Shown: positions 17,825 through 26,769 of the stretch, piece by piece
Position numbering within the stretch: the first letter of the stretch is position 1
Layout of the letters: each line of letters opens with the position of its first letter
DNA from: Zhengella sedimenti
GTDB taxonomy: Bacteria > Pseudomonadota > Alphaproteobacteria > Rhizobiales > Rhizobiaceae
Direction of reading: 5' to 3'
Length of the DNA stretch: 64,000 bases
NCBI RefSeq assembly: GCF_046506625.1
Contig: NZ_JBKFFP010000005.1
Coordinates: forward strand, 325,391-389,390
Notes under the pieces: model-generated
The model's input: only the letters and a program-made list of their open reading frames with translations
Database searches by the model: none
Told to the model about the DNA's origin: nothing
Translations under genes and position numbers: made by a program

Positions 17825-18037
17825 TCACCCCTTGCGCGGCGGACGGTTCATCCAGCTTATGATGAACATGGCCGGCACCACCCAGAGGATGCCGGTGAAC
17901 AGGAAATAGGCCAGGTGCACCAGCGGACCGGATTCGGCGAGTCGAGCCACGGCCACGGTCGTGGCCACCAGGGCATAGACGACGACGAGCAGGACGAGCA
18001 GCACGGTGCCGACAAGTTTCTTGAGGCGGACTGGCAT
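17825..18037 (-). CDS. DUF2842 family small membrane protein
   Basis: 70 residues from ATG 18037: a basic N-terminus (MPVRLKKLVGTV), two membrane helices (TVLLVLLVVVYALVATTVAV and LAYFLFTGILWVVPAMFII) and a short basic tail WMNRPPRKG. This matches DUF2842, which in rhizobia sits beside the heme A synthase gene as here. Function unknown. The longer ORF to 18154 is not family-like. Convergent with the deacetylase, with four bases between the stops. Confidence 0.88.
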   Translation of the reverse strand: MPVRLKKLVGTVLLVLLVVVYALVATTVAVARLAESGPLVHLAYFLFTGILWVVPAMFIISWMNRPPRKG

Positions 18038-18201
18038 GGCGGTGTTCCGGTATCTTTCTTGCCGGTTGTCTATTGGAAACGGACGCGGAAGGGAACAGCC
18101 TTGCGGGCGCGACAGCCTGTCACGCGAAGCTGGCACTTGAAAGCCTCGCGCCATTGCGTCAGTTAGGAGCGGATTTCAGCAAGCCGGACCTGGATACGCC
18201 G

Positions 18202-19308
18202 ATGACCGATGCCGCCGTGGCCGTTTCGCCTTCGCCGCGCCCCTACGAGATACTGGACCGCCAGGCGCGCAATCGCGCGGCTGTGCGCCGCTGGCTCTAT
18301 GTCGTCCTGCTGTGGCTGCTGGCGCTCGTGGTGGTTGGCGGCGCGACCCGGCTGACCGATTCGGGCCTCTCGATCACCGAGTGGAAGCCGATCCACGGCA
18401 TCGTTCCGCCGCTGTCGGAAGCCGAGTGGCAGGAGGAACTCGCCAAGTACCGCCAGATCCCCGAATACCAGCAGATCAACAAGGGCATGAGCCTTGAGGA
18501 GTTCAAGGTCATCTTCTGGTGGGAGTGGGGACATCGCTTCCTGGCCCGCATGGTCGGTTTCCTGTTCGCCCTGCCGCTCGCCTTCTTCTGGCTGACCGGA
18601 CGGCTGGAAACCCGTCTCAAGCCGCGCCTCCTGGGCTTGCTGGCGCTGGGCGGCCTTCAGGGCTTTGTCGGCTGGTGGATGGTCGCCTCCGGCCTGACGG
18701 AGCGCACTGACGTCTCGCAATACCGTCTTGCCGTCCACCTGACGCTGGCTTCGGTGATCTTTGCCGCCATCATGTATGTCGCGCGCGGCCTGGCCGTGCA
18801 CAGCGGCGGCCCTTCCTCCGCTGCCACGCGCAAGGGCGCCGGCTGGATGGTGCTTCTGGTCCTTGTCCAGATTTATCTCGGTGCGCTGGTGGCCGGTCTG
18901 GACGCCGGATTCACCTACAACACCTGGCCGCTGATGGACGGCGCGCTCGTGCCCGGCGGTCTCTGGCTGCAGGAACCCTGGTGGATCAACGCCTTCGAGA
19001 ACCCGAAGACCGTGCAGTTCATCCACCGCTGCGGCGCCTATGCCGTGCTCGCGGCCGCCATCGTCCACATGCTGCGCACGATGAAGCGGGAAGCCGGGTC
19101 GACCCATGCCCGCCGTTCCGCGCTGCTGGCGGGGCTGGTCGTCGTGCAGGCGGTCTTCGGCATCGTCACGCTGCTCATGCAGGTGCCGCTGTTCTGGGGT
19201 CTCGTGCACCAGGCCACGGCGCTCGTCATCCTCGGCTTCGCCGTTGCCCATTGGCGGGGCACCATCGGCAGCTATCTGCCGGAGACGGACGTCGTCGTGC
19301 GGCATTGA
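18202..19308 (+). CDS. ctaA: heme A synthase (CtaA/COX15 type 2)
   Basis: Oxidises the C8 methyl of heme O to make heme A for cytochrome aa3 oxidase. 368 residues, eight membrane helices. Motifs: GGATRLTDSGLSITEWKPI with IHG, WWEWGHRFLARMVG, and FIHRCGAY and LVHQATALVILGF supplying heme-ligand histidines. ATG 18202 is chosen by family N-terminus (PRPYEILDRQARNRAAVRRW); no strong SD is visible and the open frame reaches 18073. Followed by a GC-rich hairpin shared with convergent argC. Confidence 0.95.
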   Translation: MTDAAVAVSPSPRPYEILDRQARNRAAVRRWLYVVLLWLLALVVVGGATRLTDSGLSITEWKPIHGIVPPLSEAEWQEELAKYRQIPEYQQINKGMSLEEFKVIFWWEWGHRFLARMVGFLFALPLAFFWLTGRLETRLKPRLLGLLALGGLQGFVGWWMVASGLTERTDVSQYRLAVHLTLASVIFAAIMYVARGLAVHSGGPSSAATRKGAGWMVLLVLVQIYLGALVAGLDAGFTYNTWPLMDGALVPGGLWLQEPWWINAFENPKTVQFIHRCGAYAVLAAAIVHMLRTMKREAGSTHARRSALLAGLVVVQAVFGIVTLLMQVPLFWGLVHQATALVILGFAVAHWRGTIGSYLPETDVVVRH

Positions 19309-19329
19309 CCCGCCCGCTTGCCGGGCGGG
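19309..19329. terminator. GC hairpin between convergent ctaA and argC
   Basis: CCCGCCCG (19309-19316) / CGGGCGGG (19322-19329) with a 5-base loop. Strong stem, no T-run on either side, so termination is plausible but not certain. Confidence 0.4.
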
Positions 19330-19336
19330 CGCTGGC

Positions 19337-20266
19337 TCATGCGCCGATCATCAGGTTCAGGTTCTGCACCGCCGCGCCGGACGCGCCCTTGCCGAGATTG
19401 TCCAGCGAGGCGATCAGGTTGACCTGGCCCATGCCCTCCGTGCCGAGCACGTAGATCTTCAACCGGTCGGTCCCGCGCATTTCCTCCGCGTCGATGCGTG
19501 GCATCGCGATGCCTTCGTCCGGCGCCACCACCTCGACCACGTCCTGGCCCGCGTAGTGATCGGCAAGCGCCGCATGGATCGCCGCCATGGACGGGTTTCC
19601 GGACATCAGGTCGCAGAACAGCGGGACATTGACCAGCATGCCCTGGGCAAACCGGCCGACCGCCGGGGTGAACACCGGACGGCGGGTGATGCCGCTGCGT
19701 GCCATGATCTCGGGCACGTGCTTGTGGCCGAGTGTCAGCGCATAGGCGAAATGGTTTGCCGTGATGGCGTCGTCGCGCGAGGGGTCCTCCATCTGCGCGA
19801 TCATCTGCTTGCCGCCGCCGCTATAGCCGGAGACGGCATTGATGGTCACCGGGTAATCGCCGGGCAGAAGGCCGGCACGGACGAGCGGCGCGAGAATGGC
19901 GATCGCGCCGGTGGAATAGCAGCCGGGATTGGAGACGAACTGCGCCCCGGCGATCCGTTCCGCCTGTCCCGGCTCCATTTCGGCAAAGCCGAAAACCCAG
20001 TCCGGATGGGTGCGGTGCGCGGTGGATGCATCGATGAACCGCGTACCGGCATCGGCGGCCAGCGCCACCGCCTGCCGCGCCGCATCGTCGGGAAGGCACA
20101 GGATCGCGATGTCGGCGTCCTTGAGCATCCTTTCGCGCATCGCCTCGTTGCGCCGCTCTTCCATCGGGATCGACATCAGCGTGATGTCCGAGCGCCCGGC
20201 CAGGCGCTCGCGGATCTGCAGGCCCGTGGTGCCGTGTTCGCCGTCGATGAAGATTTTCGCGCTCAT
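19337..20266 (-). CDS. argC: N-acetyl-gamma-glutamyl-phosphate reductase (short type)
   Basis: Third step of arginine/ornithine synthesis, NADPH-dependent. 309 residues, the short type common in Alphaproteobacteria. Rossmann start KIFIDGEHGTTGLQIRERL, catalytic Cys116 in SNPGCYSTGA, then HKHVPEI and PLFCDLM. The longer open frame to 20332 crosses a C10 tract and the speB stop, so ATG 20266 with AAGG just upstream is used. It follows speB by 40 bases on the same strand, linking arginine synthesis and agmatine/arginine ureohydrolysis in one likely operon. Confidence 0.95.
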   Translation of the reverse strand: MSAKIFIDGEHGTTGLQIRERLAGRSDITLMSIPMEERRNEAMRERMLKDADIAILCLPDDAARQAVALAADAGTRFIDASTAHRTHPDWVFGFAEMEPGQAERIAGAQFVSNPGCYSTGAIAILAPLVRAGLLPGDYPVTINAVSGYSGGGKQMIAQMEDPSRDDAITANHFAYALTLGHKHVPEIMARSGITRRPVFTPAVGRFAQGMLVNVPLFCDLMSGNPSMAAIHAALADHYAGQDVVEVVAPDEGIAMPRIDAEEMRGTDRLKIYVLGTEGMGQVNLIASLDNLGKGASGAAVQNLNLMIGA

Positions 20267-20306
20267 GGATATTGCCTTGGCTTGGGGGGGGGGCTTCCGG
20301 GGCTGT

Positions 20307-21257
20307 TTACTTTGCGCCTCGCCGCTCGGCAAGCAGGCCGAGATAATGCATGGCTATGGTGGCGCCCGCGATCGCCGTGATGTCGCCATGGTCATAGGCC
20401 GGGGCCACTTCGACGATGTCGGCGCCCACGATGTCGATATCCTTCATGTGTCGCAGCACCGAGAGCATCTTCGCCGAGGACGGCCCGCCCGCCACCGGCG
20501 TGCCCGTGCCCGGCGCGAAGGCGGGATCGAGGCAATCGATGTCGAAGGTGACATACACATGCCCACCGCCGGTGCGCTGCGCGATGCGCCCGGCAATCGC
20601 CGCGGCACTCATCTCCTCCACGTCGTAGCCATGGATGATCTCGATGCCGCAATCCTCCGGCGCATGGGTGCGGATGCCAACCTGGATCGACCGGGCCGGA
20701 TCGATCACGCCGTCGCGCACAGCGCGTCCGACAAAGGAACCGTGGTCGATGCGCTTGCCATCGTCGTCCCATGTGTCCTGATGGGCGTCGAACTGCACCA
20801 GGGCCAGCGGGCCGTATTTTGCCGCATGGGCTTTCAGGATTGGCCAGGTGACGAAATGGTCGCCGCCCAGCGACAACAGGAAGGCGCCGGATTTGAGAAT
20901 CCTGGCCGCCTCCCGCTCGATGATGCCTGGCGTTTTCTGGTGGTTGCCGTAGTCGAGCAGGCAATCCCCGTAGTCGGTCACCGCCATCGCCTCGAACAGG
21001 TCGCGGTGAAAGGGATATTGCGGGTCATTGTCAAAGATCGCGGAAGCGCGGCGGATCGCCTGCGGCCCGAAACGCGCGCCCGGGCGGTTGGAGACCGCCG
21101 CGTCGAAAGGAATGCCCCAGACCACGGCGTCGGCCCCCTTGGCGGATTTCGAATAGGGCCGGCGCATGAAGGAAAGCGCGCCGGCATAGGTCGGATCGCT
21201 GGCGGCGCCTGTGCGCTTGCGGGCGGTAAAGGCGTGGTCGATGGATTTTGACGGCAT
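20307..21257 (-). CDS. speB: agmatinase (ureohydrolase family)
   Basis: Cleaves agmatine to putrescine and urea with a binuclear Mn centre. 316 residues. All metal ligands are visible: His134 (GGDHF), Asp157, His159 and Asp161 (FDAHQD), Asp239 and Asp241 (FDIDCLDP). RPGARFGPQAIRRAS is the ureohydrolase N-terminal signature. ATG 21257 follows GGGAG; the open frame to 22355 is antisense to the acyltransferase. Whether the substrate is agmatine or a related guanidino compound cannot be settled by motif alone. Confidence 0.93.
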   Translation of the reverse strand: MPSKSIDHAFTARKRTGAASDPTYAGALSFMRRPYSKSAKGADAVVWGIPFDAAVSNRPGARFGPQAIRRASAIFDNDPQYPFHRDLFEAMAVTDYGDCLLDYGNHQKTPGIIEREAARILKSGAFLLSLGGDHFVTWPILKAHAAKYGPLALVQFDAHQDTWDDDGKRIDHGSFVGRAVRDGVIDPARSIQVGIRTHAPEDCGIEIIHGYDVEEMSAAAIAGRIAQRTGGGHVYVTFDIDCLDPAFAPGTGTPVAGGPSSAKMLSVLRHMKDIDIVGADIVEVAPAYDHGDITAIAGATIAMHYLGLLAERRGAK

Positions 21258-21434
21258 GAAGGGCTCCCGGATTTTTCGCGGGCGACAATGCCTCATCCTT
21301 CGCCGGACCGGAAGGGGCAATGGCGGATCGCGCGGCCGCCGGGAGGAACAGAACTTGCTAATCAAATAATTAGTGGAAGCAACCGGGCCTTCCTGTCCGA
21401 TAACGAGACGGACGGGCGGCCGGCGGGATCGCGA

Positions 21435-22544
21435 ATGGCACAGGACACAACGGCCGCGGCCATAGTGGGACAGACATGCGGACCGGGACACCATGCGTTG
21501 TCCGGCGCGCCGGTGCAGCGCGTTCCCATGCTCGATTCCATCCAGTATCTGCGCGCCATCGCCGCCTGGCTGGTCGTTGTCTACCACGTCACCGCATCGG
21601 TGGCCGCCGAGACCGGCCAGCCGGTCACGTGGGCGCTCGGCGCGGTCGGCGTCGACATCTTCTTCGTGCTCTCCGGCTTCCTGATGGCGATGATCGTGGA
21701 CCGCGGCGAACCGGTCGACGGCCGCTTCGTGGTCCGGCGTGTCATCCGCATAGCACCTCTTTATTATACCATGACGATCGTGCTCTTCGTCACGGCGCTC
21801 ACCTGGCCATGGCTGCTGAACACCGTCAAGGCGGACTGGCGGCATCTGCTCACCTCCCTCCTTTTCCTGCCGAGTGGCGGGATCGGCGGCGGCAACCAGC
21901 CCATCCTCATGCTGGGATGGACCCTGAACTACGAGATGACCTTCTACCTGCTCGTCTTTGCCTTTGTCCGCTGGGGGGGAGACAGGCATTTGAACGGACT
22001 GGCCGTCTTTCTTGCGGCTGTCGTCCTGGCCGGTCGCTGGATTGGCGAAGCAGGGATGGTGCTGCGCTTCTACACCGATCCCGTCATCCTGGAATTTGCC
22101 CTCGGCATCATCGTCTACAACGCCACCTTTCGTGGCCGGTATGCCGCGCAGCAGGGGTGGCTTTACTGGGTCGCGCTGGCCGCCGGCGTGTTCCTGCTCT
22201 GGGCAGGCGCCGGGGGAGAGCCCCATGAATGGCGCTTTGTGGTCTGGGGCATGCCCGCGGCGCTGATCGTGGCGGGCGGAGTGCATGTCTTCACCGCGCA
22301 TGTCGGCTGGCTGCGCCGGCTCGGCGACTGGTCCTATTCGACCTACCTGCTCCATGTCTACGTCATCCAGGCGCTTGTGAAGCTCGTCCTTCCGGCGGCC
22401 GGCCTGCCGGTTTCCTCGCCCTTGTGCGTCTTTCTCACCGTTGCGCCATTGGTCGCAGCCGGAAGCCTCGTCATGTACCGCTGGCTTGAAATGCCCGTCA
22501 TGGCCTGGCTTGGCCGGCGCGTCGCGAAGCGACCGGAACGGTAA
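21435..22544 (+). CDS. acyltransferase family membrane protein (ExoZ/OafA-like)
   Basis: About 369 residues with ten hydrophobic helices. Acyltransferase-3 signature: SIQYLRAIAAWLVVVYHV (the catalytic-type His), then GVDIFFVLSGFLM and VRRVIRIAPLYYTM. It O-acetylates extracellular polysaccharide or lipid sugars, using acetyl-CoA from the cytoplasm. The start is uncertain: ATG 21435 and ATG 21528 (which gives MLDSIQYLRA, closest to ExoZ) both lack a clear SD, and the frame is open from 21288. Possibly linked functionally to the polysaccharide locus at 8-18 kb. Confidence 0.82.
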   Translation: MAQDTTAAAIVGQTCGPGHHALSGAPVQRVPMLDSIQYLRAIAAWLVVVYHVTASVAAETGQPVTWALGAVGVDIFFVLSGFLMAMIVDRGEPVDGRFVVRRVIRIAPLYYTMTIVLFVTALTWPWLLNTVKADWRHLLTSLLFLPSGGIGGGNQPILMLGWTLNYEMTFYLLVFAFVRWGGDRHLNGLAVFLAAVVLAGRWIGEAGMVLRFYTDPVILEFALGIIVYNATFRGRYAAQQGWLYWVALAAGVFLLWAGAGGEPHEWRFVVWGMPAALIVAGGVHVFTAHVGWLRRLGDWSYSTYLLHVYVIQALVKLVLPAAGLPVSSPLCVFLTVAPLVAAGSLVMYRWLEMPVMAWLGRRVAKRPER

Positions 22545-22560
22545 TCCGCCCCCGGATAGA

Positions 22561-22588
22561 AGAAAGCCCGGCGCGATGGCCGGGCTCT
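22561..22588 (-). terminator. intrinsic terminator of rplM-rpsI
   Basis: On the minus strand AGCCCGG and CCGGGCT form a 7-9 bp stem followed by TTTCTTC, 30 bases beyond the rpsI stop. It is also just after the convergent acyltransferase stop. Confidence 0.65.
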
Positions 22589-22617
22589 CGGGGAATGCAG
22601 GCAGTTTCGCCGGCGCG

Positions 22618-23100
22618 TCAGCGCTTGGAGAACTGGAAGGACCGGCGGGCCTTTGCCTTGCCGTACTTCTTGCGCTCGACCACGCGGCTGTCGCGCGTCA
22701 GGAAGCCGCCCTTTTTCAGAACGCCGCGCAGTTCCGGCTCGTAATAGGTCAGGGCCTTGGAAATGCCGTGACGCACCGCGCCGGCCTGGCCGGACAGGCC
22801 GCCGCCCTTGACCGTGGCGACGATGTCGTACTGGCCGTCACGGGCAGCCGCGACGATCGGCTGGCGCAGCACCATCTGCAGGACCGGACGGGCGAAGTAT
22901 TCCTCGTAGGTCTTGTCGTTGACGATGATCTTGCCGGAGCCGGGCTTCACCCAGACGCGAGCAATGGCGTCCTTGCGCTTGCCGGTGGCATAGGCGCGGC
23001 CGTGGGCGTCGAGCTTCTGCACGTGAACCGGGGCGGATGCCTCCTCGGTCACCATGCCGGTGGCTTCACCCAGAGCTTCAAGCGAATTCAGATCGGCCAT
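22618..23100 (-). CDS. rpsI: 30S ribosomal protein S9
   Basis: 160 residues with an alphaproteobacterial N-terminal extension. Conserved core GRAYATGKRKDAIARVWVKPGSG and C-terminus KKYGKAKARRSFQFSKR, the basic tail that reaches toward the P-site tRNA. ATG 23100 lies five bases after the rplM stop; the two genes form the universal rplM-rpsI operon. Confidence 0.98.
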   Translation of the reverse strand: MADLNSLEALGEATGMVTEEASAPVHVQKLDAHGRAYATGKRKDAIARVWVKPGSGKIIVNDKTYEEYFARPVLQMVLRQPIVAAARDGQYDIVATVKGGGLSGQAGAVRHGISKALTYYEPELRGVLKKGGFLTRDSRVVERKKYGKAKARRSFQFSKR

Positions 23101-23105
23101 GGAAA

Positions 23106-23567
23106 TCAGCCCTTCGTGTTCTTGGACGACATGGCGGCCACGTCGAGCGTGACGGGCTGCTGCGCCTCATGGGGATGGGTGGCGCCGGCATAGACGCGCA
23201 GGTTCTTCATCTGGCGCCGTCCGAGCGGACCGCGGGGGATCATGCGCTCGACGGCCTTCTCGATGACGCGCTCCGGAAAGCGGCCCTCGATGATCTGGCG
23301 CGCGGTGCGCTCCTTGATGCCGCCGGGGTGGCCGGTGTGCCAGTAGTACATCTTGTCGGTGTACTTCTTGCCGGTCAGCTTCACCTTCTCGGCATTGACG
23401 ATGATGACGTTGTCGCCGTCATCGACATGCGGGGTGAAGGTGGCCTTGTGCTTGCCGCGCAGGCGGTTTGCGACGATTGTGGCGAGGCGGCCGAGAACGA
23501 GCCCTTCGGCGTCGATCAGGATCCACTTCTTTTCCACTTCCGCCGGCTTCTGCGAAAAGGTTTTCAT
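23106..23567 (-). CDS. rplM: 50S ribosomal protein L13
   Basis: 153 residues. N-terminus KTFSQKPAEVEKKWILIDAE, then LGRLATIVANRLRGKHK, KMYYWHTGHPGG and ERMIPRGPLGR, all classic L13 motifs. ATG 23567 is chosen by family; upstream frame residues (to 23660) are not family-like. A leader of about 200 bases separates it from the thioesterase gene. Confidence 0.98.
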   Translation of the reverse strand: MKTFSQKPAEVEKKWILIDAEGLVLGRLATIVANRLRGKHKATFTPHVDDGDNVIIVNAEKVKLTGKKYTDKMYYWHTGHPGGIKERTARQIIEGRFPERVIEKAVERMIPRGPLGRRQMKNLRVYAGATHPHEAQQPVTLDVAAMSSKNTKG

Positions 23568-23786
23568 CGTGGTGTCTCTCAAATGGTCCGCCTTCGGGGC
23601 CAGGGCCCTTCCCGGCGGCGATTCTTGTTGCTTGCGTTCCGGCGCCATGCACCAAAACAAACGGCGGCCCGGACCCGGACCGCTGTCGGGGCGCTTATAG
23701 GCGAGGGCGCGCCAGGCGTCAAGCGGGTGTTTTCAGCCGCGTTGCCGGGAAAGTCATAAAAAACAGGGATTTAGATATGCGGTATT

Positions 23787-23792
23787 ATTATA
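23787..23792 (-). promoter_or_regulatory. possible -10 box for rplM-rpsI inside a palindrome
   Basis: On the minus strand TATAAT occurs inside GGTATAATAATACC (palindromic). It overlaps the stop of the thioesterase gene and lies ~220 bases before rplM. No good -35 box is found at the right distance, so this is tentative. Confidence 0.3.
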
Positions 23793-24240
23793 CCGTATCC
23801 ATGGAGCGCTTCGGGGGAATGGAATAGGTGCCCGTGGCATGGGCCACGACATGCCCGGCCGACACCATCTCGATGTCGAAGACCATCAGGCTGCGGCCCA
23901 GTTTCAGGATGCGGCACAGCCCGTCCACCGGCCCCGCCTCCGCCTTGCGCATGAAATTGATGTTGAGATTGGTGGTGACCGCCAGCGCCTCGCGCCCGAT
24001 ATGGGACAGCACGCAGGCATAGCCGCCGATGTCGGCCAATGTGAAGAGTGACGGCCCGGACACCGTGCCGCCGGGCCGCAGGTGCCGGTGGTCCGCGTTC
24101 AGGCGCACTCGCGCCGTTCCCGGTGCGATCTCGGTGACGACATAGGCGGCGAAGTCCTCGTTGAGCTGCGGGTAGACCTCCTTGAGGAAGGCGTTGAGTT
24201 CGTCGGCGTCCATCACGGGCGCAAGGGAGTGCTTGGTCAT
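23788..24240 (-). CDS. hotdog-fold thioesterase (PaaI family)
   Basis: 150 residues. Hotdog core with LRPGGTVSGPSLFTLADIGG (the central helix carrying the catalytic Asp/Ser region), then AVTTNLNINFMRKAEAGPVDG and VVAHATGTYSIP. This matches acyl-CoA thioesterases of the PaaI/YigI group. It is directly upstream of the L13-S9 operon and downstream of a crotonase on the same strand. Substrate unknown. Confidence 0.88.
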   Translation of the reverse strand: MTKHSLAPVMDADELNAFLKEVYPQLNEDFAAYVVTEIAPGTARVRLNADHRHLRPGGTVSGPSLFTLADIGGYACVLSHIGREALAVTTNLNINFMRKAEAGPVDGLCRILKLGRSLMVFDIEMVSAGHVVAHATGTYSIPPKRSMDTV

Positions 24241-24293
24241 GATCCTGGGGTCTTGTGGTTGGCGAGAAGGGTGGGGAGGGGGCGCAGGCCGGC

Positions 24294-25163
24294 TCAGCCG
24301 CCGCCGCGCGGATTGACCGGGCGGTTTTCGGTCCAGTCGAACGTGCCGAGATCGCGCTCGCGCACCGCTTGTTTCCAGCCCTGGGACTCCGCCCGGGCCT
24401 TGAAGTTCAGGCCTTCGGGCGAATGGCGGGTGATCCCGTCGAAAACGGTGGCGAACATCTGCGTCTGTTTCAGGCCCATGGCCTCTATGGCCTGGTTGAC
24501 GACGAGTTTCTGCATCATCAGCTGGTTGATCGGCACCGTGGCCATGCGTTCGGCCAGCCGCTCCACCTCCGAGTCAAGATCGGCGGCAGGCACGGCCTTG
24601 AGGACGAGGCCGAGGCGCTCGGCCTCCGTGCCCTTGATCCGGTCGCCGGTGAAGAGCATCCGCTTGGCCTTTTCCGGCCCGAGGCGGTAGACCCACATGG
24701 CGGTCGTCGGGCAGCCCCACACGCGCACCGGCATGTAGCCGATCTCCGCGTCCTCGGCCATCACGATCATGTCGGAACACAGCGCGATGTCGGAGCCGCC
24801 GGCCACGGCGAAACCATGCACCTTGCAGACGACCGGCCGGTAGGACCGCCACAGGCTCATGAACAGTTCCGTGTTGCGCATCATGAAGGCATAGTCCTTC
24901 ATGGGGTCCCAAGGCATGTCCTGGGTCACCGCATTGCCGTCCCCCGCCGCCGCTTCCGCGTAATAGGTCAGGTCATAGCCCGCGCAAAAGGCCCGGCCGG
25001 CGCCTGAAAGCACGATCACATGGACGCCCGGATCGCCATTGGCCTCCTCGACGCAGGCTGCCAGTTCGCGCGGCAGTTCGTCGTCGATGGCGTTCAGGAC
25101 GTCCGGCCGGTTGAGCGTGATCCGCCCGATCCGCCCGTCCTTCTCATACAGGACCTTCGCCAT
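24294..25163 (-). CDS. crotonase (enoyl-CoA hydratase/isomerase) family protein
   Basis: 289 residues. Crotonase core: ITLNRPDVLNAIDDELP, oxyanion-hole loop GAGRAFCAGYDLTYYAEAAA, and HGFAVAGGSDIALCSDMIVMA. The two hydratase glutamates are not at the usual places (GGSDIALC has Asp where GCELA has Glu), so simple hydratase activity is not assured. ATG 25163 follows GAGGGAGGAAT, an excellent SD, while the frame is open to 25289 without one. Followed by a thioesterase on the same strand. Confidence 0.88.
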   Translation of the reverse strand: MAKVLYEKDGRIGRITLNRPDVLNAIDDELPRELAACVEEANGDPGVHVIVLSGAGRAFCAGYDLTYYAEAAAGDGNAVTQDMPWDPMKDYAFMMRNTELFMSLWRSYRPVVCKVHGFAVAGGSDIALCSDMIVMAEDAEIGYMPVRVWGCPTTAMWVYRLGPEKAKRMLFTGDRIKGTEAERLGLVLKAVPAADLDSEVERLAERMATVPINQLMMQKLVVNQAIEAMGLKQTQMFATVFDGITRHSPEGLNFKARAESQGWKQAVRERDLGTFDWTENRPVNPRGGG

Positions 25164-25313
25164 GATTCCTCCCTCCGGCAACGCGTCAACTGCCTTGCGT
25201 TGACGTATTGGTAACACGAAAATCACGCTTTCCAAGCCGGATGACAGCCGATAAGTCTGGGCACGGGCAGGAAGGCACGGCCGTTTCATGGGCCGCCAGA
25301 GGGGAGACGGGAA

Positions 25314-25904
25314 ATGCGTTCATGCGTGATCAGGCTGGCGGCGGCATCGGCGCTGGCGCTGGCGCTGGCGGCTTTGCCGTCGGCTTCGTCCGCCTTGGCC
25401 GGGGGAGGCGGCGTGACCGTGGCGGCAGCGGCCGGGACCGTCGCCCAGGTGCCGTTGACGCCCGAGACGGTGCTCCGCTTCCTCGAAAGCTGGGAAAGCG
25501 TCGAGGCGGTGTTTGCGGAACTCGACGACCAGTACGAGCCGGGCGACCCCGATGCGGTGATGGATGAACTGGCCTATCTGGTCGAGAGCGCCGATGCCGT
25601 GGCGCGGCTGGAAAGCGAGGTAAGGGCAGCCGGATGGTCGGGCTTCGAGGACTGGTTCATGACGGCGCAGTCGATCATGCTGGCCCGCCAATGGATCATC
25701 GATCCGCCCAATTCCGAGGATATGGATGCCGCGGAGGCGGAGATCCGCGCCATGCAGGGCATTTCCGAGGATGTGCGCGCCGAATTGCTGGCCAATCTGG
25801 CGGACGCGCGAAGCCAGATCGACGGCCTGCGTCCCTCGCAAGCCAATCTCGACGCTGTCCGCCCCCATGTCGAGCGGCTGGATTCGGTGCTCGGCAACCG
25901 GTAG
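25314..25904 (+). CDS. predicted secreted protein of unknown function
   Basis: 196 residues. Clear signal peptide (RLAAASALALALAALPSASSALA) followed by a mature helical, acidic domain: TPETVLRFLESWESVEAVFAEL, MDELAYLVESADAVARLESE, WIIDPPNSEDMDAAEAEIRAMQ. No family recognised. ATG 25314 follows GGGGAGACGGGAA. It lies 31 bases before a crotonase gene on the same strand and so may be co-transcribed with it; a periplasmic location is inferred. Confidence 0.8.
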   Translation: MRSCVIRLAAASALALALAALPSASSALAGGGGVTVAAAAGTVAQVPLTPETVLRFLESWESVEAVFAELDDQYEPGDPDAVMDELAYLVESADAVARLESEVRAAGWSGFEDWFMTAQSIMLARQWIIDPPNSEDMDAAEAEIRAMQGISEDVRAELLANLADARSQIDGLRPSQANLDAVRPHVERLDSVLGNR

Positions 25905-25935
25905 GGTCGGACGGAAGAAAAAGGGAGCAGCAACA

Positions 25936-26760
25936 ATGACAGCGCATGTGAAACAGGCCGAAATCCCTGCACCCGAGCTTGTCCGCACAAGCCGTTCGGG
26001 CAAGGTGCTGACCATCGAACTGGACAATCCGCCTGCCCATTCCCTTTCCTCGGCGGCCATCGCGAAACTGCACGCCACGCTCGACGAGGCACGGCTCGAC
26101 CGCGGCGTGAATGTCATCGTGCTGGCCTCCTCCGGCAAGATCTTCTGCGCCGGCCATGACCTGAAGGAAATGAAGGCCCATCGCACGAATGATGACGATG
26201 GCGGGCGCCTGTTCCTGGAACGCCTGTTCCATGCCTGCTCGGCCATGATGAAGGCGATCGTGCGCCATCCCAAGCCGGTCATCGCCAAGGTTGACGGCAT
26301 CGCTACCGCCGCCGGCTGCCAGCTTGTCGCCTCCTGCGACCTGGCGATCGCCTCAGACCGGTCGACCTTCTGCACGCCGGGCGTCAATCTTGGCGGTTTC
26401 TGCTCCACGCCCATGGTGGCACTGTCGCGCAATGTCGGGCGCAAGCACGCCATGGAGATGCTGCTGACAGGCGAAATGATCGACGCGCAGACGGCGCGCG
26501 ATTTCGGCCTCGTCAACCGGGTGGTGCCGGCCGATTATCTGGATCAGGTCGTGGAGAAATATGCCGCCGCCATCGCGTCGAAGTCGCCGGTCGCCATCGC
26601 GCGCGGCAAGCAGGCTTTCTACGAGCAGGCCGACATGCGGCTCTCCGAAGCCTATGACTATGCCAACAGGGTCATGGTCGACGGCTTCATGACGCATGAT
26701 TCCGACGAGGGCCTCGCCGCCTTCTTCGAGAAGCGCGAAGCGGCGTGGAAAGGGGAGTGA
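25936..26760 (+). CDS. enoyl-CoA hydratase-like protein (ECHDC3 type)
   Basis: 274 residues. Crotonase fold with SSGKIFCAGHDLKEMKAH (oxyanion loop) and VDGIATAAGCQLVASCDLAIAS, then STFCTPGVNLGGFCSTPMVAL. Both classical catalytic Glu positions are replaced, as in the ECHDC3 subgroup, so the reaction is uncertain. ATG 25936 follows AAGGGAG. Convergent with the toxin gene, nine bases apart. Confidence 0.88.
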   Translation: MTAHVKQAEIPAPELVRTSRSGKVLTIELDNPPAHSLSSAAIAKLHATLDEARLDRGVNVIVLASSGKIFCAGHDLKEMKAHRTNDDDGGRLFLERLFHACSAMMKAIVRHPKPVIAKVDGIATAAGCQLVASCDLAIASDRSTFCTPGVNLGGFCSTPMVALSRNVGRKHAMEMLLTGEMIDAQTARDFGLVNRVVPADYLDQVVEKYAAAIASKSPVAIARGKQAFYEQADMRLSEAYDYANRVMVDGFMTHDSDEGLAAFFEKREAAWKGE

Positions 26761-26769
26761 GACCCTGAG

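Noticed and set aside
20307..22355. 682-codon reading of the agmatinase frame
   Set aside because: Residues before ATG 21257 are the complement of the acyltransferase gene and not ureohydrolase-like.
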